Source: Exophiala sp. HKRS030
Lineage: Eukaryota; Ascomycota; Eurotiomycetes; Chaetothyriales; Herpotrichiellaceae
Length of the DNA stretch: 64,000 nt
NCBI GenBank assembly: GCA_023897205.1
Contig: JAHWDD010000002.1
Coordinates: 558,001-622,000, forward strand
Direction of reading: 5' to 3'
Part shown: positions 9,404-20,542 of the stretch, piece by piece
Position numbering within the stretch: the first letter of the stretch is position 1
Layout: the number at the start of each line of letters is the position of its first letter
The notes under the pieces: model-generated
Told to the model about the DNA's origin: nothing
Databases searched by the model: none
What the model saw: only the letters and a program-made list of their open reading frames with translations
Translations under genes and position numbers: made by a program

Positions 9404-11118
9404 TCACCAAAATAAACTTCTTTGAACGTCGTTGCCAAAGAAGCCCGTGTCGACTTCCATCGGTCCACTTTCCATGATCATGTTGTTATTGGTCGTGCCC
9501 AACCCGGCAGTCATGTTGCCCATGCCGTTGTTGTTCAACGACTGCGATTGAGCCCACGTGGAATCGGCGAAACTCTGGAGCAACAGTGCCTCGTTACTCA
9601 GGTCGACATTGTTGACGTTCGAGTTTGGCGTGTTGGTGGTCGTCGTGGCCCCACTCGGTGAAGAGAGAGAAGAGAAAAGAGACATCGAGTTCCAATTTTG
9701 TTGTCGAGGTTGCTGTTGTTGTTGTTGTTGCTGCTGCTGCTGAGATGCGGTCGGTATTTGCCGTACAATATTGGACGAAAGAATTGTAGATTGTGAGTGA
9801 GCGTGTCGAGGTGGTACATGAACCGGTGTGCTTGTCCCGCTGCGGTACGAGTCCGTACTCATCGACGGTAGTGCCCCGGATTGCGCTCGAGAATGTGATG
9901 GTGGCGGAGCCGACAAGTCGACCGAACCCGGACGAGAATTGTGTGCGGAATGAAAAGTATTCTGTATCATTTCACGGGAGACCGAGTCGTCACCAGAAAT
10001 GGAATTTCTGAAAGAGGCTTGGCTTTGACCCGTGCCTGAGTGTATGGCACAATCATCTTGCCATTTTCGGATGTTGTCGACGGTGTCCAGTGGGAACGAG
10101 TCCCAGTACTCTATACCGGTTTTCTTATTCAGCACAGGTGGACTACTTCTGACGTTGCGCGGCCCTGGTGATTGTGAGTCCCGCGTTTGCACGTTGAGGA
10201 TGTGGGCCGCTGATGAGGTTGCGTTTAATGAGTCGGTCGCACAGTTTAATTGCTCTGTGGTGACGAGGGGGAGGAGCGAGAGGAGAAGTGACTCGGCTTC
10301 GTGGAGGCGATGTTCGAGGCCTTCTATGTATCCTTTTGCCGGTCCACTGTGAAAACAACAGTCAGTTTCCCAAGGTGAGTTAAAATGTAGATGTAACAAA
10401 GACTTTGCGTGTACGCTGCGCAAAGGGGATGAAAACTGGAGGCAGGACAGACCGTTTTCTTTGCTCTGGCCATGTGCATTGTATACCAGCGGCTAGACAT
10501 TGCGTACAACCCGACCTTTTAGGATCATATAATTAGTTAAAACCCTTAAAAAACACAGGCTGGATACCAAAGAAGGCCGGTTTTGAAGACATGGCCAGAA
10601 GACGGCTTTTCCAAGGGGTTTGTATGGGCAATGAGTTCTGGAGCGAGTATCCTTCCCCAGCATCTGTGTCTTGTTCGGCAAACAAAGCAAAGAGCCCGAC
10701 CGATCTCAACTCCAACATTAAATCGTTGTGGCAGAACGATTTTGCTAGGGAGTCCGGAGGCACCCCCACAACCCAAACCTTGGCCGTGACATTAGGCTGA
10801 AGGCGGGGAGCTCAGGTATAAAGGCCCATTGCACCTCGAACCGGACAGTCTCATTGAGGGTAAAGATCTTGTTGAAACATACTACGTACCTATCACCACT
10901 GCACTGATGGTGGAAAACTTTGTCAGCATATACTCAGTGGAATGATCTCGATTCCGAAGACAAAATGGATCGAAGACAATCAAACAAGACAGCCCGGACA
11001 GGTTGGGATAGTCTGCGACAGGGACAATACGGCCAGCACGTGCAATATACAATGGAATACATACTTTCTGCTTCTTTGTACGACACCCGTTGCAGGCACC
11101 ACTTATCCGTGATGGCAT
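9404..11118 (-). CDS. Zn2Cys6 transcription factor with micro-exon in the zinc cluster
   Basis: Four exons read in phase: complement(9404..10346, 10453..10515, 10890..10903, 11065..11118), 357 residues. The zinc cluster is assembled from three exons. Exon 1 gives 'ACNGCRTKKQK', a 14-nt exon 2 gives the third Cys and 'SGD', and exon 3 gives 'SGCTQCLAAGIQCTWPEQ'. The result is a perfect CX2CX6CX6CX2CX6C (Cys 9, 12, 19, 26, 29, 36). Exon 4 opens with the linker and dimerisation helix ('GPAKGYIEGLEHRLHEAE'). The rest is Ser/Gln/Asn-rich with an 11-Gln run coded by CAG/CAA repeats (about 9720-9745) and no full middle-homology domain. Introns are 161, 374 and 106 bp with CTGAC/CTAAT branch points and YAG or AAG ends. 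It is a nuclear DNA-binding regulator; target genes cannot be inferred. Confidence 0.85.
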
Positions 11119-13535
11119 CTTGTAGAAATCTTGTAGTTAAGAGAGGTGCCCAAGTAGCAGGATGGTTGGCAGGAAGGGTATTATCAAGGTCCCAAGGTGG
11201 TTCAAAAGGCCCAGACGTGGTCGAAGAAGTTGCCACTACCAGTATTGGATCTCGATGATACGGCTCGACCTATGTCTAGTCAGTGTTGGTCGCTTGAGTA
11301 AGTCGGAGGGCTGCGGACCTGCAAGCAATATTTCCAAATGCGTAAGTATGTGGGCGAATTGTAGAAAGCGTCTTCTCTCCACCGGACGAAAGAAGCTGAC
11401 TAAGGTTGCGTCGTCGGCTTTTGCTAGATATGTGTGTGAAGAAGTGCTAGTTGAATGAAAACAAGTACTCCGGACAACCTTAAACGTCGGTGTTAACAGT
11501 GCACCAATCCTAGGGCTTTGTCGTAATTTGTGGTCGCCGTATAGTGTGGACAAGCTGCTTAGGCGAGTTGGTGAATAAGACTCGAAAAGATACAGCTATT
11601 GCCGAATATGTACTCAAAGTGCTCTCCACCCGTATGACACGGCCGGAAAAGATCTTCTGGAAAGGCGATACCTTCGGTTTCAAATCTCTGGCCGCGTGGG
11701 AATCTGTATTCTCTGGGTATTCGGGGGGTACTCCAGCTCTGATACAAGCGATTGACACAGATGTTTACTGTCCTCTGTGAAGGAAAGTGATGGATTGTCT
11801 TTCCGTTTGGTGAAGCATGGGGTTTTGTCGTAGATCCGGAGAAGACGTGGGAACACCTTGTTTATAACCTCAGGATCTTGGATGGCTAGCCTTGAGCTTG
11901 GTATACGTCGAACATAGTATATGTCCGGGCCTTCGGGCAATCGTTTGGGGTCAGATATAGAATGGAGGCTCGGAGATGGTTCCTGAGCCTTGCAAGACTA
12001 GATAGATTGGTTGTAGACGGCAGCCACGGATCCCGGATTGTAACGTTGTTAGAATAGATCAGATGAGGGTGCAAGACGACGTCATAAAGTGTTGCGTCGA
12101 ATATTCATGAAAATCCTTGTGAACCGAACTGCTGATACGGATGACCGGAAAGTACGTCGTTGCGAGGGTGGAACTAGTCTTCTCGTAAGATGCAAAAGTA
12201 ACGCATAGGATCGTCCACTGGTAGGCTCTCCAGGTCCGGGGAGAAAAAGCCGCAGGACTGTGTAGCGAAGGGGTCTAAAGTCCCTTGAATATGCCGGGGG
12301 GATGCGCGTCCAATACTCCGTAGCACGTTTGAGGATGCGACTGGGTTTGAAGGACTGACCGAAAAGAGGATAGATGAAAGCCAGTAAAAGGAAAGAACTC
12401 GGCGGTCAATAGCCAACGCTGAGTCAGGATAAGGCAACTGGATACCAAGGATACAAGAATATACGGAGAAAGATTGCGTGGTTAAATTGGTGTGAAGGTG
12501 AGATTGTGACATAGCTGAAGTGGTTGGATCTTGGTGAGAGGAAGATTCCAATGTTGGGGGGAAGTGCAACGCCCGGATAAACGTTCAAGCGGGGCCCGAA
12601 GATATTATAGAATAGATTCAACAAACAATAGCCAGCTCTAGGATGATCACTTCAACTCATAGCCCTATGTACGCTTGGTAAGATTTATATCTCCCGCCGT
12701 CTTTGAATGACAAGAACCTCTAGCAGTCATGAGAGTCATGTTCTAAAAACACGCATTCTTCTGAAGGGCTACGGAAGATGCTAGAGCAATGGTGAATGTG
12801 GGGGAACAACGAGATTGTAGAAACTCTATATAAACATTTCGAACATGTCAATTGTGTGTATTTTGATGGAAATGAGGTCGTCTGGAATGCGTAGATTTCT
12901 GAGAGCCGTATATATGTTTATAAGACATTGTAGTCGCTCTCCTGGCAAGAAAGTTTACAGCAAGACTGGTTGACAATGACTTGAGTAACTTGCAGTAGGC
13001 TTGATTTTTCTAACTGCGAAGAATGCCGGATTTCCATCTATAACAGGGCGACCAGTCATGACTCCAAACAGAAGTCAGAAATAAATCCGGAGTACACAAG
13101 TACTACAGATCAAATTCCAGAGGGTTTGCATGGCTGCTGGGTACAAAGGATGTGAGCCATGATGCCATTAGGGCGATGAAGTCGGCGGCAAAACGTTTAA
13201 GCAGTCGTCTTGAGATATCAAAACCTTACGAACAAGCCACTCCTGGTCAACATCTGATCGGAGCTGACAGCATCTCTGCACGACACGAGGCTGAGAGGCT
13301 GAATATTGAAGCTGAGACTGGGTTCCAATCAGATTATATCATCGTTCCTGGAGGTTTTTGTGGTGGTGCTTGTACGGGTGGTCTGATGTACAGCTTGAAA
13401 CAAACGTCACAGCTTGAGGCGATTTGCACTCGTCTCTCGTCGAAAGCTACGCAAAATGAAAGACGTTGGTGTAGATGGTGATGCTCCATCACTAGCCTCT
13501 TTTTGCGGCGGTGGAAACACTTAGCTTACGTCTGT
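11119..13535. other. 2.4-kb stretch with no supportable gene
   Basis: Upstream of the Zn2Cys6 gene and downstream of the PQ-loop gene. Several minus-strand frames of 60-130 codons (for example 12174-12569 and 11680-11940) do not join with good splice signals and show no domain. One copy of TACTCCGTA lies at 12314-12322. It may be a decayed gene region. Confidence 0.45.
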
Positions 13536-14506
13536 TTAGCCAAAGAGACCCGGCTTACTACCACTCGTAGAAGTCATGGGGATGTCAGTTCCGCTTGGGC
13601 CTTCCCCATACATGTAGAACTGCAGTCCGAGATAGCTATCGCAGCAAGCTTGAAACATTCCACACAGTCGGAATGGCCAGGGAACGTACTGGCTGCTGAG
13701 AAAGAAATAGCTCATTTTCATGGCATCGCCGGCGAGCCAGTTGGCGATGACAGAAAGTCGAAACCCTTTGCAGGATCTTGCCTTGTGGTTCTTTACAATC
13801 TGTGGAATTGGGAGTATTGCCTCCACCGCCAGTCCGAAATAGCCTAAGAAGGCAATGTATGCAGGAGATCCGGACACAAAGGGGAGCAAGACATGGACAG
13901 CCAAAAGGAATCCCGTGAAGTATCCGAGGAATTGAAAATAACTGTCGTGGGTCAATTCATCGCTCAGGCTAGTTTCAATCCTGGTTGAACAACTCACGGC
14001 TTTGCACTGCTCCATTGCCAGAACCCATAGGGGCGTCGTCCTTCCATCAAGTCTCGTAGGCCGTTCTCAGCCGTGTAGCCGTGGAAGGGCGTGTGCTGCA
14101 ATCCATCAGGGGCTCTGTTGTCAAGAGCAACCTTTAAGAGGATGATTTGGACCGCAATCATCAAAGAGGCCTGGGCCAAGAGCGATTTGTCATAGTATGC
14201 TCCAAACCAGTAGAAGACTCTTGGAACCTTGTCAGAACTTCGACCTCTCTTTTCTCAGGAGCGAGGAACGTGGCTCACTTTAGGATCGATGCAACAAGCA
14301 TGATCAGGGGGATATCGAGGGAGAATCCATCGCTGGTTTTCTTGCGATGGATCGAGGCTATCTGGTCGGCATAAGAGGTGATCGGGGACAATATGAGGCT
14401 ATTGAATGTTGTTAGTTTGTCATTCAAAACGTTCCCTGGGCAGCCGAACTCCCACTTACAAGACAGGTGCAAAATAGTCGACGATAAGAGACAGGAATCC
14501 GAGCAT
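13536..14506 (-). CDS. ANY1: PQ-loop membrane protein, ANY1/SLC66A2-like
   Basis: Four exons in phase: complement(13536..13941, 13998..14219, 14279..14398, 14460..14506), 264 residues. Introns are 56-61 bp. It has the fungal ANY1 (yeast YMR010W)/SLC66A2 layout. A first PQ-type motif in degenerate form is followed by 'KTSDGFSLDIPLIMLVASIL', then by 'LLAQASLMIAVQIILLKVAL'. A second, intact motif 'PIPQIVKNHKARSCKGFRL' precedes 'PWPFRLCGMFQACCDSYLGL' near the C-terminus. About seven membrane segments are visible. Yeast Any1 sits in Golgi/endosomal membranes and counteracts the phospholipid flippase Neo1; the same role in lipid asymmetry is inferred here. The short first exon starts at the only ATG that gives a sensible first membrane segment. 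Confidence 0.88.
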
Positions 14507-14919
14507 TATGGCCCTGAATGAACAGGCCTAGGGAGCGGGGTGAAAATGAAACAAAAAAGCTTCAAGCCTGATATGTGTCGCTCAGGCTTGTCGGGAAGAA
14601 CAAGCTTGAGAAGCCATCGCGTAAAAATCTGGGAGAACAAGCGCAGTCAGCAAGTCCCTTTAGATTGCGACACCGAAAGATCCTGGAAATGGTGTTGAGG
14701 ATCTCACCAGGAACAGGAAAAGCGCATAAAGCCATCCGCCAACTGTGTAATTGGTGGAGATCGTACGGCGCGTCTGGAGTCCACATCTTTCAATGTAATC
14801 GTCAATATGATGCACTCTTCGAACGGGGGGCACTGGTCTATCCGTATCTCATTGCAGCTATCTAGGTATCAACCTGCAAAAATTGCAATACTTTTCCCGA
14901 CCTGTCCTAATTTACAAGC
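14507..14919. other. intergenic, 413 bp
   Basis: Between the start of the PQ-loop gene and the stop of the glucosidase gene, both minus-strand. The open frames on either strand have no protein character. Confidence 0.5.
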
Positions 14920-17912
14920 CTAAAGTTCCGATTTAGCATCAGCCGTCTTCGGTAGAGAAACAGTCCAATCCGCCCCAATGCTCGTTCTAGGGTTCCTAAT
15001 CACTGCCCATGCAGCTTTATCTCCGGCTGCGGCATGGTAAATCAGTTCCGCCGAAGCAGTGCCTTTGATGCCTTCTCCTGTGACGGACACCTCGTTGACG
15101 TCTGACCACGAGGCTGGCGCATTCACCACAATGATCTTTTCCACGGTCACATCTTTCATGGCTTTCAGATATTGTGCGGTCTTGGATCCCTTGGTGCCCA
15201 GGTTGGTGCTGCTCAATTCACCATCGGCGAAAACAAATTTTCGATGGATGAATGCCCCTTGCTCATAGTCGAACGTTTCGCCATCGTCAACGTAGAGACT
15301 TCCTGTGGCTTGAGTGTTGCTATCCAGCACAACCACAAGGCTGTATGGATCCCATCTCATGAGACCAGAACTCTTTCGAGGCCTGTCTTTTCGCGGAATG
15401 ATGTGTCCACCTTGCATGAGCAGAGGAATTTTGTCTAGGGGTGCATGGATCCTATGTGACTTTGAGCCTCCGGTGTATATGGTGTAGTCGAAGTAATCGT
15501 AGTAGTTTTCAGAACCCGCGAGATAGATGTCGACACTTTCGGCGCCTTCAGTAGTCACCGGTTTTGCCAACAACCCGGTAGACCCAAGATAGAACTGATC
15601 ATCTATCGCAAACCCCTTCTCATCTTCGGGATGAACATAGTATTGCGCACGGACTATTGGGTAACCATCTGTTGAAGCTTCGTGAAAGGCCGTATACCAA
15701 GCAGGGAACAATGCATATCGCAGTCGAATAGCCTGTGCCATTATACCGGTATACGGCTCACCTAAAAGATAAGGCTCGCGCCTGCGTGTATCGATATGCG
15801 CATGCCCACGCATGAAGGGGTAGAATACACCAGCCTGGTACCATCGTGTCTGTAGCTCTTTACTGGGATTACCGAAGAAGCCACCCACATCAGCACCAGC
15901 GAATGGATAGCCACTGACTCCCTGGTTCAGTATCATCGGAATAGAGACTGCAAGGTGGTCCCAATTCGCTTGGTTATCTCCGGTCCACATTGCCGACGAT
16001 CGTTGTGATCCAGCATAAAATGACCTAGTCAAGATAAAAGGCCGCAGGACTTCCCCCTTCTTGCGTTCAAGCAGTGCATGGTAAGTGGCATTGTGGAAGG
16101 TCATGCCGTTGATGTTGTGTACATCGCGATGCTCCCAGTTTCCATAGTGAATGTTGTCCCGTGGCATCGTGATTTCAGGCCCATTAAACACCGATGGTTC
16201 GTTCATATCGTTCCACAACCAGACATTGTTCATCGTCCCCTTGAACCGGTCATAGGTGAATAGAGTTTTCCACCACGCTCTGGCCGCAGGGTTGAATGCA
16301 TCAATCCAGTGCGAGCTGCCAGGCCAGCACCAACCTTCGAAAATGTTGTTTTCTTTGTTTTTCACCGCTAGTCCCTTGCTCTTGAGTTCTTCATCGACTG
16401 TGTAACCACCCTTGTTCTTGATATGCGGGTCAATGATAACCACAAGCTTGCGCTCAGTTTCATCCAATTGCTTTTCCATGGATATCGGATCAGGGAAAGT
16501 ATGAGGATCCCACGTAAAGTATTGCTTGTCATCGGTATATTCAATGTCGAGCCAGATGACATCGTACGGAATATTGTGCTTGTCAAACTTCCGGTCCACG
16601 TCCTTGACATCCTCATCGCTCACATAGTTCCATCGGCATTGATGGTAACCTAGTGAAAAAGAAGCCGGGAGCTGCGTGTAACCAGTCAACTCGCCGTAAG
16701 ACTTTGAGAGCTCTTGAGGAGTTGGGCCGAGCATGACAAAAACATCCAAAAGACCGCTCTCTGACATCCAATGGGTTTGAGTGTCGACGACACCACCGCT
16801 CAGCCCGAGAGTTAGAGGATTCCCGCCATGAGATGATTTCGTGATGTCGACCCATGTTTCAGCAGCATTCAGCCAGAAAACACCCACGGTGGAGTCCTTC
16901 TTGTGAGCTTGCAGGAACGGGATAGAGCCGTAAAGTGTCATCGGACTATCAAGCTCATACTCGAAGATGTCACTGTTGTACATGCGGTACGGTTGGTCAT
17001 AATTGCCGTCTCCGCCACGTGTTTGTTTCAAAGACAACGGTCCAGCGTGTTCTGCGAGTCCAAAAACGTGGCCATATCCGGGGAATGTGATGTCCATGGC
17101 TACACTCTCGGGCCCTTTGGGTTTAGAATCTGTGTTGCCACCAAAGCTCTCTTCCCACCAAGTGCTTTCATCCTCAGATGGTGCAGCCGCAGTTTCTGCA
17201 GTTGCATTTTCATCGGCCACAGGCTTGTCAACCTTGGGACGCCAATGCTCTAGGTTCATGAATCCACGCCCATTGAGTACGACGTGCTTCTCGTCTCCGG
17301 ACCAGAATTCCATACCAAAGGGGGCATGACGAATAGTTGCTTTGAAACGGCCTTCTGGACCCCAGGTCACCTCGCTCAGATCCTTGGATACTTTTCTCAA
17401 TGAGGAGGATTTCTGAGACTGAAGGCCAGCTCCAGTCAGTGCCCATGCTCCAGCTTCGTTGTATCTTTCCTTCCGGGCCACGCTGCCGTGTCTCAGCTCG
17501 ATCTCTCCCTTCTTCCTCTTCTCTTCGTCGATTGTGACTCGCACGTTTCCTCGCTCAAGAAAAGTGATAGTTAAGGGAAGCTTAACTGCTTCGTTGTCAT
17601 GCAACGTCTTGACAATCGAACCGTCTAGTTGGCCGTCCTTGAACTTGATCGATGCACTGTCCAGGTGGTAAGGAGAGGAATCAGGCCCGCCTTTCTCGGT
17701 CATGGAATCTGCAAGTTCCCGATTCCTTTTGCAGAAACCGGACTGCTCACACCTTTTGAAATCATGGTGTTTGACCGCTACTGCACAATGTCAGTATCTT
17801 TCTCTCGCATGCAGATGTTATACTTGCCTGTACACGAAGCGAGCAAGAGTAAGATGACAACTGTTATGGAGGAGAACGTCCAATCTGACAATCTCCTCGA
17901 AGAACGAGCCAT
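14920..17912 (-). CDS. gls2: ER glucosidase II alpha subunit (GH31)
   Basis: Two exons, complement(14920..17780, 17828..17912), 981 residues. Exon 1 encodes a hydrophobic signal sequence ('ITVVILLLLASCT'). Exon 2 begins with the conserved 'VKHHDFKRCEQSGFCKRNR' N-terminus of glucosidase II alpha. The 47-bp intron has a GC donor (GCAAGT) and GCAG acceptor. The alternative GT two codons later breaks the frame, so this is a GC-AG intron. The GH31 barrel carries the nucleophile region 'WLWNDMNEPSVF' (Asp about 553) and the acid/base 'MWTGDNQANWDHL' (Asp about 630). It should trim the inner alpha-1,3 glucoses from N-glycans in the ER lumen with a beta subunit that is not in this window. No C-terminal HDEL-type signal is seen, as expected if the beta subunit retains it. 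Confidence 0.93.
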
Positions 17913-18254
17913 GGCTTTGACAGAGTGTTTCCAAAAGCCCTGCTCTCGTCAATGGTAGTAACTGTCTGGGAAACCAATGTGTCCTCTTTGGTGACCGATG
18001 TGGAATCAGACACATGCGGTACAGTGCACGGCGCAGTTTGACCCTGGAGTCTGCCATTGGCGGACGAGGATTAGGCGGACCCCTGCATCATTGGCGTGGA
18101 CAACAGTGATGGTGATGCCCCTCGCTCCCCACTAAAAAGCTGCCCTTCAAAATATTTGCCCTCTCCATTGACTGCAACAGTTTCTTTTCTTCTTGCCAAC
18201 ATCTTCATAAATCGAACTCATAACAGCCTTCCAACAATTCAAAACCATCTCAAG
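17913..18254. other. divergent promoter region
   Basis: 342 bp between glucosidase II alpha (minus) and nucleoside diphosphate kinase (plus). Pyrimidine-rich near the kinase start, as in highly expressed fungal genes. No specific site identified. Confidence 0.45.
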
Positions 18255-18986
18255 ATGTCTACCGAACAAACGTGAGCATTGTCTATATTTTCTGCAAGAA
18301 ATCCACTGACTCTTGACCAGTTTCATTGCCGTCAAGCCAGATGGCGTCCAAGTATGCAGGCTATGCCAAACAAACCTCTATCAACTCATGTCGACTTGAT
18401 GTTCTAACTGCTTAACAGCGAGGACTTGTTGGAGACATTATCTGCCGTTTCGAGAAGCGAGGGTGAGAAGCCCATAGTCTGAGAAGAGAGAGGAATACAT
18501 TTCTGACCAAGGCGGTGTAGCTACAAGCTGGTTGCCCTGAAGATGGTCTCCCCATCCAAGGAGCACCTTGAGAAGCACTACGAGGATCTCTCATCGAAGC
18601 CGTTCTTCAAGGGCCTCGTCACCTGTATGTCGGCATCAAGTGTTAATTGATATCGTCGCTGACAGAGACAGACATGCTGAGCGGACCAATCGTTGCCATG
18701 GTTTGGGAAGGACGTGACGCTTGCAAGACCGGCCGCTGTGAGTGCATTCCACTATACTGGAGACTGATCAAGACTGACCTTGCCAGCCATTCTCGGTGCC
18801 ACCAACCCTCTCCAATCCGCCCCAGGCACTATCCGCGGTGATTACGCCATTGATGTTGGCCGTAACGTCTGCCACGGCTCTGACGGTGTTGAGAGCGCAA
18901 AGAAGGAGATTGCTTTGTGGTTTAAGCCAGAAGAGGTCCAGAGCTGGAAGTCCGCCCAATTCGACTGGATCTACGAGAAGGCATAA
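18255..18986 (+). CDS. ndk1: nucleoside diphosphate kinase
   Basis: Six exons join in phase: 18255..18271, 18321..18351, 18419..18462, 18521..18624, 18672..18737, 18787..18986. They encode 153 residues, exactly the usual eukaryotic length. Landmarks in order are '[15 protein letters not shown]', '[13 protein letters not shown]', '[18 protein letters not shown]' and the active-site 'GRNVCHGSD' with the phosphorylated His at 117. It transfers gamma-phosphate between nucleoside triphosphates and diphosphates in the cytosol. Five short introns in a small, highly conserved gene are typical of Pezizomycotina, and the conserved protein makes the splice choices secure. It shares a short upstream region with glucosidase II alpha. 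Confidence 0.95.
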
Positions 18987-19202
18987 GCCGTCTGCGATAG
19001 CCATGGTGGCATGACGTGACCCCCGTGACGAAGAATGTCGTTTGGATCTGTCCGGAACACCAGCTATCACCAATACAGGAGATGATAGAGTACAAAATGA
19101 TTGAAAAATGATGATGACCTGAACCATTTGTCTTTGCTCTTCTCTTTGGCCTACTGTGACATAAGCTTCAACATAACGTTCCAGGGATGCAGGAGGATTT
19201 CT

Positions 19203-19871
19203 TTATGGCTTCGTCCTACGGAAAAAGGATCTTGCAGCAATTCCAAGAGGAATAACCGCAAGCCTGGCAAACCATGGAGCGCCCCATACGCTCACAAATA
19301 TGCGAACGGGCAACAGAACTTTTACCATAGCATAGGCAGTGGCAAACTCGACAACCCATCTCGTAGCACTTTCTCCTCGTCCGAACCATTTCGATATGCT
19401 CTTGTTCTTCTCGAACTGTGTAGCCTGACCTTCTTTGGTCTGTTCCTCCACCTGCTTTTCTTCCTTTTCACTGATCCAGCCTTTCTTTCGAAAATACCTT
19501 CCAAATCTCTCCACGCCGTCAACGACCCACGCTCCTTCTGCAAAATATGGCGGTAGCCATTGCCAGTAGTGGAAAGCTCCCGCGAGCCCGAAGAGAGGAA
19601 TAATTGCCGTAACCTCATGCAAGATGATGAAGGCTGCGACGTGAGAGACTGGGGCATGCCGTAGTCCGTTGAGGCTGGGTCGGAGGAATCGTGGTGTGCG
19701 ATCTATGAACCGGTCGAAACGGCCTCTCAGGGCGGCTTGTTCATCGGACGACGGAGGAGTAGGCCGAGGAGCATTTGTCTTGCCTTGAGATACCCATCGT
19801 TGGGTAGGGAAGGAATTTCTCGTGCTGCGAACAGCTCTAGGAATGGATCGAAACATTCCCAACCCAATCAA
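19203..19871 (-). CDS. mitochondrial inner-membrane protein, Mrx11-like (tentative)
   Basis: 222 residues without introns. The N-terminus (about 1-50) is rich in Arg/Ser/Thr without acidic residues, like a mitochondrial presequence; translation could start at Met1 or Met6. A first hydrophobic stretch 'HVAAFIILHEVTAIIPLFGL' (about 75-95) and a second near the C-terminus ('AYAMVKVLLPVRIFVSVWG', about 180-200) flank a charged loop with 'GRYFRKKGW'. The 'LHE(V/I)TA..PL' and 'AMVKVLLPVR' blocks are conserved in fungal mitochondrial proteins of the MIOREX component 11 (yeast YPL041C) kind. I offer that only as a likely relative. It converges with the kinase gene, 216 bp away. Confidence 0.7.
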   Translation of the reverse strand: MIGLGMFRSIPRAVRSTRNSFPTQRWVSQGKTNAPRPTPPSSDEQAALRGRFDRFIDRTPRFLRPSLNGLRHAPVSHVAAFIILHEVTAIIPLFGLAGAFHYWQWLPPYFAEGAWVVDGVERFGRYFRKKGWISEKEEKQVEEQTKEGQATQFEKNKSISKWFGRGESATRWVVEFATAYAMVKVLLPVRIFVSVWGAPWFARLAVIPLGIAARSFFRRTKP

Positions 19872-20542
19872 ATCATGGAAGTATGTGGCACTTGGTCAAA
19901 TCACCACATACTAACATCTTGTGGTTGCGAACTACCTAGATTTAGCAACACAGAAAGCTTTAGGCCACCTGCGAGAGATGTTGTGGGCAAGAGATGGAAT
20001 TATGGCTGCGCAACTCCGCAGGGCTGTAAGGCTCGCCAGGTGGAAATTACTCACTTATCTACGGAGTACAGAGAACTCCATGCTCCTCCATACGTCTATG
20101 TGTGACAAGATGGGAGTGTTATTTACTCCGTACTCAAGGAACCACTCATCAACCTTCCCCTACTCGATGATTTGGTAACTGCTATTAGCCTGATATTTGA
20201 TTCTTGTACGAACATAGCGGCGAAATTAGAGTCGTTGAGAGAATGCAAGGTTGTTGAGTAGCGATACGAAGCTACTTCCTTGTCCGATATCATGCAGGAC
20301 CCGGGTTATCGATGAGTCAAGATACACCAAAATAGGTACCCTAGCGGCCTTCGAGAGGGCGTTGTTCCTCTCTTCTCTACCGCTGTCTCTATACCTCTGG
20401 CCTACCTGTGGCATCAGGCTGACTCGAAAGCTGCGGACTGCTGGTCGACTGGAAAGACCCCCTCCCCGTGGTATTTGCAGCTGGAAATCGCCACGACTTT
20501 ACACTGCACTGCTTTGAACACTCTTAAACTAGACAGGACGCC
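19872..20542. other. divergent promoter region with two TACGGAGTA elements
   Basis: 671 bp between the Mrx11-like gene (minus) and the F-box gene (plus). The 9-mer occurs twice in opposite orientation, at 20060-20068 (TACGGAGTA) and 20124-20132 (TACTCCGTA), 55 bp apart. No other feature seen. Confidence 0.5.

Noticed and set aside
10934..11236. Minus-strand 100-codon frame overlapping the first Zn2Cys6 exon
   Set aside because: Different frame from the zinc cluster, no domain character; the ATG at 11118 with good splice sites explains the locus.
12174..12569. 131-codon minus-strand frame
   Set aside because: Composition like random sequence, no joining exons, no recognised family.
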